From Microbacterium sp. (GTDB lineage: Bacteria > Actinomycetota > Actinomycetes > Actinomycetales > Microbacteriaceae): a stretch of DNA of 5,311 bases. Shown here piece after piece: positions 1 through 3,913 of the stretch (position 1 is the stretch's first letter; each line of letters opens with the position of its first letter). The stretch is from contig QFPD01000173.1 in assembly GCA_003248845.1 (NCBI GenBank), positions 1 to 5,311 of the forward strand. Reading direction: 5' to 3'. The translations under genes were made by a program, and so were the position numbers. The notes under the pieces were generated by a model. The model saw only the letters and a program-made list of their open reading frames with translations. It was not told where the DNA came from and did not search any database.

Positions 1-1
1 G

Positions 2-1348
2 ACCGGGTATTCCCACTCACCGTCGGCCCCTTCGGGAGCCGGCTCGTCGCCGTGGGCGGCACCGCTCGGCGAAAGCCCCCTTCTTGCCACCGTCGAGGTG
101 CCGGGCTCGAAGTCCCTGACGAACCGCAAGCTCGTGCTCGCCGCTCTCGCAGATTCGCCCTCGACGCTGACCGCGCCCCTGCACTCCGACGACTCCGCCC
201 GGATGATCGAGGCGCTTCGCACTCTCGGCGCCGAGATCGAGGAGATCCCCGGCAGCGGACGATTCGGCACCGACCTGCGCATCACGCCGCCGGCGAGCTT
301 CCACGGCGGCGTCACGATCGATTGCGGTCAGGCTGGCACCGTCATGCGCTTCATCGCGCCGCTCGCGGGGCTCGCGGAGGGCGATGTCACGATCACGGCC
401 CATGCGAGCGCCTTGCACCGTCCCATGGGAGAGATGATCAAGGCACTCCGCACGATCGGTGCCGACATCGACGACGGGGGCAATTGGGCGCTGCCGTTCA
501 CCGTCCGCGGTCGCGGCCACGTCCGCGGCGGCGAGGTGACGATCGACGCGAGCAGTTCGAGCCAGTTCGTCTCGGGCCTGCTGCTGGCGGCGCCCCGCTT
601 CGACGTGGGACTGCACCTCATCCACTCCGGGGAACGGCTGCCGTCCGTTCCGCACATCGACATGACCGTCGAGACCCTCGCCCGCCGCGGCATCCAGGTC
701 GAGCACCCGACCCCGAACGAGTGGGTCGTCCCTGCCGGCGTGCCCCGCGGGAGGGATGCCGCGATCGAACCCGATCTCTCCAACGCCGCACCGTTCCTCG
801 CGGCAGCGCTTCTGACGAGCGGGTCGGTCACGGTCCCCGGCTGGCCCGCCACCTCGACGCAGCCGGGAGCGCTGCTCCCCGAGATACTCTCGCTCCTGGG
901 CGCCCGCACCGGCCGCCGGGGCGGCGCGCTCACCGTGACCGGAACAGGACGAATCGCGGGCGTCGACCTCGACCTGACGGCTGCCAGCGAGCTCACCCCG
1001 ACCCTGTTCGCGCTCGCGGCCTTCGCAGACGCTCCCACGACCCTGCACGGTATCGGCCACATTCGTGGTCACGAGACCGACCGCATCCAGACTCTCATCG
1101 CGAACCTTCGCGGGCTCGGCGGCGAGGCGGAAGAGCTCCCCGACGGCATCCGCGTCACTCCCGCACCGCTCCACGGCGGCCTGTGGCGCGCCCACCACGA
1201 TCACCGCATCGCGACGGCCGGCGCCCTCGTCGGGCTGCGCGTGCCGGGGGTCGAGGTCGACGACATCGGCACCACGGCGAAGACCATGCCCGAGTTCCCC
1301 CAGCTGTGGGCGCAGTTGCTCGACGAGCACGGATCCACCGCGGCATGA
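2..1348 (+). CDS. aroA: 3-phosphoshikimate 1-carboxyvinyltransferase (EPSP synthase), 5' end outside window
   Basis: Cytoplasmic enzyme of the shikimate pathway; it transfers the enolpyruvyl group of phosphoenolpyruvate to shikimate-3-phosphate, on the way to aromatic amino acids. The frame is open from base 2 and gives 448 visible residues. Numbering from there: PGSKSLTNR at 34-42 is the N-terminal substrate-binding signature (Lys37, Ser38, Arg42), QAGT at 110-113 is the phosphoenolpyruvate loop, SSSSQ at 184-188 is the shikimate-phosphate contact, RGHETDR lies at 355-361, DHRIATA at 400-406, and the C-terminal lysine is Lys427. Two EPSP-synthase domains are therefore covered to the natural TGA. 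A GTG at base 98 would begin immediately before PGSKS and cut off the first strand; the reading continues upstream (LLATVEV), as in actinobacterial homologues, so the true start lies left of the window, probably by only a few codons. The position of E. coli Asp313 seems to hold Glu330 (SELTP), as I recall for actinobacterial enzymes. rsgA follows after 40 bp, probably in the same transcript. Confidence 0.97.
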   Translation, partial: TGYSHSPSAPSGAGSSPWAAPLGESPLLATVEVPGSKSLTNRKLVLAALADSPSTLTAPLHSDDSARMIEALRTLGAEIEEIPGSGRFGTDLRITPPASFHGGVTIDCGQAGTVMRFIAPLAGLAEGDVTITAHASALHRPMGEMIKALRTIGADIDDGGNWALPFTVRGRGHVRGGEVTIDASSSSQFVSGLLLAAPRFDVGLHLIHSGERLPSVPHIDMTVETLARRGIQVEHPTPNEWVVPAGVPRGRDAAIEPDLSNAAPFLAAALLTSGSVTVPGWPATSTQPGALLPEILSLLGARTGRRGGALTVTGTGRIAGVDLDLTAASELTPTLFALAAFADAPTTLHGIGHIRGHETDRIQTLIANLRGLGGEAEELPDGIRVTPAPLHGGLWRAHHDHRIATAGALVGLRVPGVEVDDIGTTAKTMPEFPQLWAQLLDEHGSTAA

Positions 1349-1388
1349 CGCGGCGATGCGGCGCGGGACGACGCGGTCTGGGCACGAC

Positions 1389-2432
1389 GTGAGCTGGCTG
1401 GACGGCCTCGACGACGACGACGAGCCCGAGTTCGACGAAGCCGACGTGCGGGTGCGGCCGAACCCCAAGGCGAACCGCCCACGCACCAAGCGCCGCCCCG
1501 CCCACGCCGACGCGCATATCGCTCGCGTGCTGGGCGTCGACCGAGGCCGCTACACAGTGCTGATCGACGAGGACGAGAGCGACGAGCACACGGCTCTCGC
1601 GTCGCGCGCGCGCGAGCTGCGCAAGCAGCCGATCGTCACCGGCGACCGCGCACGTGTCGTCGGCGATGTCTCGGGCGATGACGGGACGCTCGCTCGCATC
1701 GTCGGCATCGAGGAGCGCACCTCGCTGTTGCGCCGGAGCGCCGACGACACCGACCAGGTGGAGCGCATCATCGTGGCGAACGCCGACCAGATGCTCATCG
1801 TCGTCGCGGCGGCCGACCCCGAGCCGCGCCCCCGTCTCGTCGACCGGTATCTGATCGCGGCGCTGGACGCCGGCATCCATCCCCTCCTCGTCGTGACGAA
1901 AACCGATCTCGCCGACCCGACGTCGTTTCTCGCGCATTTCGAGGGGGTCGACGATCTCGAGGTGTTCACGAGCGGTCATGGCGCCATGCCGACCGCGGAG
2001 ATCGGCCGGCACCTCGTCGGTCACTCCACGGTCTTCGTCGGTCACTCCGGCGTCGGCAAGTCGACGCTCGTCAACGCGCTCGTGCCGAGCGCTGCGCGCG
2101 CGACCGGCCATGTCAACGAGGTCACGGGGCGAGGCCGGCACACCTCGAGCTCGACAGTCTCGCTGCGCTACGTCTCCGAGGCCGGCCGCGGGTGGGTCAT
2201 CGACACGCCCGGCGTCCGCTCATTCGGGCTCGGCCACGTCGACCCCGCGAACATCCTCCGCGCATTCAGCGATCTCGCCGTCGTCGCCGAGGAATGCCCG
2301 CGCGGTTGCACGCATTTGCCGAGCGCGCCCGACTGCGCGATCATCGAGGCCGTCGCGGAGGGCCGGCTCGGTGAGCGCGGAGCCGCCCGACTGGACTCCC
2401 TCCAGCGCCTACTCGAGACGTTCTCGGGCTGA
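1389..2432 (+). CDS. rsgA: Ribosome small subunit-dependent GTPase A (RsgA/YjeQ)
   Basis: Circularly permuted GTPase that acts in late 30S ribosomal subunit maturation. The chosen GTG start gives 347 residues beginning MSWLDG, the beginning I recall for Microbacterium homologues; a weak GGG at 1380-1382 is the only ribosome-binding hint. An in-frame ATG at 1356 would add 11 residues and remains possible. The N-terminus is strongly acidic (residues 5-19), then basic (21-37), followed by an OB-fold domain (about 42-115). The G motifs come in permuted order: G4 TKTD at 170-173, P-loop GHSGVGKST at 218-226, switch TGRGRHTSS at 246-254, G3 DTPG at 272-275. A C-terminal zinc site follows: Cys303, Cys307, His309, Cys316, in CPRGCTH and PDC. 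All essential elements are present, so the protein should be functional. It lies 40 bp after aroA, a pairing also seen in M. tuberculosis, and is probably co-transcribed with it. Confidence 0.96.
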   Translation: MSWLDGLDDDDEPEFDEADVRVRPNPKANRPRTKRRPAHADAHIARVLGVDRGRYTVLIDEDESDEHTALASRARELRKQPIVTGDRARVVGDVSGDDGTLARIVGIEERTSLLRRSADDTDQVERIIVANADQMLIVVAAADPEPRPRLVDRYLIAALDAGIHPLLVVTKTDLADPTSFLAHFEGVDDLEVFTSGHGAMPTAEIGRHLVGHSTVFVGHSGVGKSTLVNALVPSAARATGHVNEVTGRGRHTSSSTVSLRYVSEAGRGWVIDTPGVRSFGLGHVDPANILRAFSDLAVVAEECPRGCTHLPSAPDCAIIEAVAEGRLGERGAARLDSLQRLLETFSG

Positions 2433-2462
2433 CGGCGTTCGCTCACGCGCTCGGCATGTCCG

Positions 2463-2476
2463 TAGGCTGGATGCCA
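2463..2476 (+). promoter_or_regulatory. Probable leaderless promoter of the peroxiredoxin gene
   Basis: The hexamer TAGGCT at 2463-2468 fits the actinobacterial -10 pattern TANNNT. Seven bases (2469-2475) separate it from the A of the ATG at 2476, the usual distance from a -10 box to the transcription start. Transcription would therefore begin on the start codon itself. No purine-rich ribosome binding site is apparent upstream of this ATG, which agrees with leaderless translation. No good -35 box is visible; the best is a weak TTCGCT at 2438-2443. This is a motif reading only. Confidence 0.55.
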
Positions 2477-2943
2477 TGACGACGCTGCAGCCCGGAACTC
2501 CCGCCCCCGATTTCACTCTCGTCGATCAGGACGGTGACGACGTCTCGCTGCACGATCTGCGCGGCCGGAACGTCATCCTCTTCTTCTACCCCGCGGCGAT
2601 GACCCCGGGGTGCACGACCGAGGCCTGCGACTTCCGCGATTCCCTCGCGCCCCTGCAGGCCGCGGGGTACGCGGTCGTCGGGATCTCGCGCGACGAGCCG
2701 GCGAAGCTGCGCGCGTTCCGCGAGCGCGACGGGCTCACCTATCCCCTGCTGAGCGATCCGGACCACGCCGTCCACGCCGCCTACGGTGCGTGGGGCGAGA
2801 AGATGAACTACGGCAAGAAGGTCGAGGGCGTCATCCGCTCGACGTTCGTGCTGGATGCCGAAGGCACCGTCATCCACGCGCTCACGGGGGTCAAGGCCAC
2901 GGGTCACGTCGCGCGCGTGCGGAAGCTCCTCGGCGTCGGCTGA
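2476..2943 (+). CDS. bcp: Peroxiredoxin, BCP/PrxQ type (thiol peroxidase)
   Basis: Cytoplasmic thiol peroxidase that reduces hydrogen peroxide and organic hydroperoxides, recycled by thioredoxin in this family. The 155-residue product is of normal length for a single-domain PrxQ and has no signal peptide or membrane segment. The thioredoxin-fold core begins with APDFTL at 10-15. The active-site stretch is YPAAMTPGC at 38-46, with peroxidatic Cys46 and Thr43; Cys51 (CTTEAC) is the expected resolving cysteine of the atypical two-cysteine subgroup. Arg121 in IRSTF is the conserved active-site arginine, preceded by the family stretch WGEKMNYGKK at 106-115. The ATG at 2476 is the first Met before the domain; no Shine-Dalgarno is seen, but a -10 box is placed for a leaderless message. 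It lies 43 bp after rsgA, so it may be transcribed both by read-through and on its own. Its stop lies in a hairpin shared with the convergent membrane gene. Confidence 0.96.
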   Translation: MTTLQPGTPAPDFTLVDQDGDDVSLHDLRGRNVILFFYPAAMTPGCTTEACDFRDSLAPLQAAGYAVVGISRDEPAKLRAFRERDGLTYPLLSDPDHAVHAAYGAWGEKMNYGKKVEGVIRSTFVLDAEGTVIHALTGVKATGHVARVRKLLGVG

Positions 2944-2959
2944 GCGCGCCCAGCGCTCA
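2941..2959. terminator. Perfect inverted repeat joining two convergent stop codons, candidate bidirectional terminator
   Basis: TGAGCGC at 2941-2947 and GCGCTCA at 2953-2959 form a perfect 7-bp stem with loop GCCCA. The first TGA (2941-2943) is the stop of bcp, and the last three bases are the stop of the - strand membrane gene read in reverse. The stem is GC-rich with no T-run on either side, so this is not a textbook intrinsic terminator, but GC hairpins without a U-tract are common at actinobacterial gene ends. CAGCGCT occurs as a tandem pair at 2951-2964, offering a second, longer-looped pairing. Confidence 0.45.
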
Positions 2960-3349
2960 GCGCTCGCCTCCTCGCGACCCGCCGCCCGCACGGCGCACGG
3001 CGGTGAAGAGCAGGACGAGACCGACGACGGCGGGCAGTGCCACGGCGAGGGCGAATCCGTAGGCGGGAGCCGGTCCCGTCACCGCGCCGAGCGCAACGGC
3101 CAGCATGAGGAGCTGGGTGACGATACCGCCGGAGCGCCCCCAGGAGCGCCCCCGCACGGTCGCGACGCCGAACGCGGCGACGGCGGCCGCTCCGACGGCG
3201 GTGAGGACGACGAGGGCGATCGAACTCGTGACGTCAGCCGTGTCACCTCCGACGAGGGCGACGATCTCCCACCCCGCCACGACGAGCAGGGCCAGCGCCT
3301 CGAGCCCCAGAAGGACGGCAGACAGGCGATCGGGAACGCTGGTGGACAT
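2957..3349 (-). CDS. Small four-helix membrane protein of unknown function
   Basis: I do not recognise a named family. The product has 130 residues and four hydrophobic stretches that should span the membrane: about 9-33, 42-65, 74-92 and 96-117. A short N-terminus (MSTSVPDR) and a C-terminal tail rich in Gly, Arg and Ser (119-130) flank them. Arg66, Arg68 and Arg72 lie in the loop between helices 2 and 3 (RGRSWGRSGG), and the tail is also basic; by the positive-inside rule both that loop and the two termini should face the cytoplasm. Glu17, Trp27 and Glu28 in the first helix are polar or aromatic exceptions. The start is well supported: GAGGAG (reverse complement of 3359-3364) precedes the ATG by 9 bases. 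The frame stays open upstream to a Met at 3409, but that 20-residue extension would include the ribosome binding site. I recall similar unnamed proteins in Microbacteriaceae. The gene converges on bcp and diverges from whiB1. Confidence 0.8.
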   Translation of the reverse strand: MSTSVPDRLSAVLLGLEALALLVVAGWEIVALVGGDTADVTSSIALVVLTAVGAAAVAAFGVATVRGRSWGRSGGIVTQLLMLAVALGAVTGPAPAYGFALAVALPAVVGLVLLFTAVRRAGGGSRGGER

Positions 3350-3358
3350 CGGCTGAGA

Positions 3359-3364
3359 CTCCTC
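3359..3364 (-). promoter_or_regulatory. Ribosome binding site deciding the start of the membrane protein gene
   Basis: Read on the - strand these bases are GAGGAG, a strong match to the Shine-Dalgarno core, 9 bases before the ATG whose first base is 3349. This favours the 130-residue form over the in-frame upstream Met at 3409. Confidence 0.75.
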
Positions 3365-3457
3365 GAGTGCGCGTTCGGATCGTGCGGAAGCGGCATCCAC
3401 TGCGCCCACAGCTCAGGCGATCCACAGAAACCTCGGCCGGGAAACCGGAGTTCACCC

Positions 3458-3489
3458 TTGATTCATCCGAATGTGCATGGGACGATAGA
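3458..3489 (+). promoter_or_regulatory. Candidate whiB1 promoter in the divergent spacer
   Basis: TTGATT at 3458-3463 resembles a -35 box (4 of 6 against TTGACA). An AT-containing patch, ACGATAGA at 3482-3489, lies 18 bases later in otherwise GC-rich DNA and could supply the -10 element, though it is not a clean TANNNT. A start near 3495 would leave a leader of about 120 bases before the whiB1 ATG. The same patch reads TATCGT on the - strand (3487 down to 3482), which does fit TANNNT, so it could serve the divergent membrane gene as well or instead. Confidence 0.35.
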
Positions 3490-3514
3490 ACACGCAGTGT
3501 GCTCCCACAGCGAC

Positions 3515-3545
3515 GTGGGGCGAGCGAATCCGCTCGCACACCCAC
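3515..3545 (+). promoter_or_regulatory. Stable bulged hairpin in the whiB1 upstream leader
   Basis: GCGAGCG at 3520-3526 pairs perfectly with CGCTCGC at 3531-3537 around the four-base loop AATC. The stem continues after a three-base bulge (ACA, 3538-3540) with GTGGG at 3515-3519 pairing to CCCAC at 3541-3545, giving 12 base pairs in all. No T-run follows, so it is not an obvious terminator. It ends about 55 bases before the ribosome binding site and leaves that site free. The structure is seen in the sequence; a role in leader stability, attenuation or DNA-level binding is only inferred. Confidence 0.45.
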
Positions 3546-3600
3546 CAGGGTATCGGACACCCGAAGTCTGGCCCTCACCCGCACGTCACTTTCCCGCATC

Positions 3601-3606
3601 AAGGAG
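3601..3606 (+). promoter_or_regulatory. Ribosome binding site of whiB1
   Basis: AAGGAG, a near-consensus Shine-Dalgarno, lies 9 bases before the ATG at 3616. It fixes the start at MDWR and argues against the longer open frame upstream. Confidence 0.8.
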
Positions 3607-3615
3607 CACCCCACT

Positions 3616-3864
3616 ATGGATTGGCGCGATAAGTCCGCCTGCCTCACCGTCGACCCCGAGCTGTTCTTCCCCGTGGGCAACACCGGGCCCGCCGTCGAAC
3701 AGATCGAGAAGGCCAAGGCCGTCTGCGCACGCTGCACGGTGACCGAGATCTGCCTGCAGTACGCCCTCGAGACCGGTCAGGACTCGGGCGTGTGGGGCGG
3801 TCTCTCCGAGGACGAGCGCCGCGCCCTCAAGCGCCGCGCCGCGCGAGCCCGCCGCGCCTCCTGA
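3616..3864 (+). CDS. whiB1: WhiB-family iron-sulfur transcription factor, WhiB1-like
   Basis: WhiB-like regulators carry a 4Fe-4S cluster and bind the principal sigma factor and DNA; mycobacterial WhiB1 is essential and its cluster reacts with nitric oxide. The 82-residue product has the four cluster cysteines Cys9, Cys37, Cys40 and Cys46 in the family spacing (CARC plus a fourth Cys six residues on). The turn GVWGG is at 58-62, followed by SEDERRALKRR (64-74), the basic DNA-contact tail. MDWR at the N-terminus, DPELFFPVGN (13-22) and TGQDSGVWGG (53-62) match M. tuberculosis WhiB1 as I recall it nearly word for word, which separates it from WhiB2, WhiB3, WhiB4 and WhiB7. Translation should be strong, from AAGGAG nine bases upstream. 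A hairpin in the long upstream leader suggests post-transcriptional or DNA-level control. It converges on the PdtaS-like kinase with 49 bp between stops, the same relative orientation as whiB1 and pdtaS in M. tuberculosis. Confidence 0.96.
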   Translation: MDWRDKSACLTVDPELFFPVGNTGPAVEQIEKAKAVCARCTVTEICLQYALETGQDSGVWGGLSEDERRALKRRAARARRAS

Positions 3865-3876
3865 CGCGGGTCGGGT

Positions 3877-3894
3877 CGCCGCGGCGTCGCGGCG
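3877..3894. terminator. GC-only hairpin between convergent whiB1 and kinase genes, candidate bidirectional terminator
   Basis: CGCCGCG at 3877-3883 and CGCGGCG at 3888-3894 form a perfect 7-bp G/C-only stem with loop GCGT. It sits 12 bases past the whiB1 stop and 19 bases past the kinase stop. There is no T-run on either side. In DNA of this composition such stems arise easily by chance; the position between two gene ends is the main support. Confidence 0.4.
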
Positions 3895-3913
3895 TCGAGT
3901 CCCGGATGGTCCC

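Noticed and set aside
98..1348. GTG at 98 as the aroA start
   Set aside because: It would begin right at PGSKS and remove the conserved strand before it (LLATVEV), and no ribosome binding site stands before it. The open frame continues upstream to the window edge.
52..1392. 446-codon + strand frame overlapping aroA in a different phase
   Set aside because: The translation is mostly Arg, Pro, Ala and His with no fold-like pattern, and it shadows the aroA frame.
1345..1392. ATG overlapping the aroA stop (1345) as a start for rsgA or a small peptide
   Set aside because: It is out of frame with rsgA and ends after 15 codons; no ribosome binding site or conservation supports it.
17..1489. Long open frame on the - strand (490 codons) opposite aroA, and another opposite it at 328-1062
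   Set aside because: The + strand frame carries unmistakable EPSP synthase motifs from end to end. The antisense product is a low-complexity Arg/Gly/Ala/Asp-rich string with no recognisable domain, the usual by-product of GC-rich codon use.
3418..3427. DnaA-box-like ATCCACAG
   Set aside because: A single copy, at best 7 of 9 to the consensus, with no cluster, no AT-rich region and no replication genes nearby.
3498..3509. CRP-type operator, TGTG-CTCC-CACA near the whiB1 promoter, prompted by CRP control of mycobacterial whiB1
   Set aside because: The half-sites are separated by four bases; the CRP consensus needs eight between TGTG and CACA.
3367..3615. N-terminal extension of whiB1 in the open frame from 3367
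   Set aside because: AAGGAG sits at the right distance from the ATG at 3616, and the product from there begins MDWR as in WhiB1. The extension is Arg/Ser/Thr-rich and covers promoter-like DNA.
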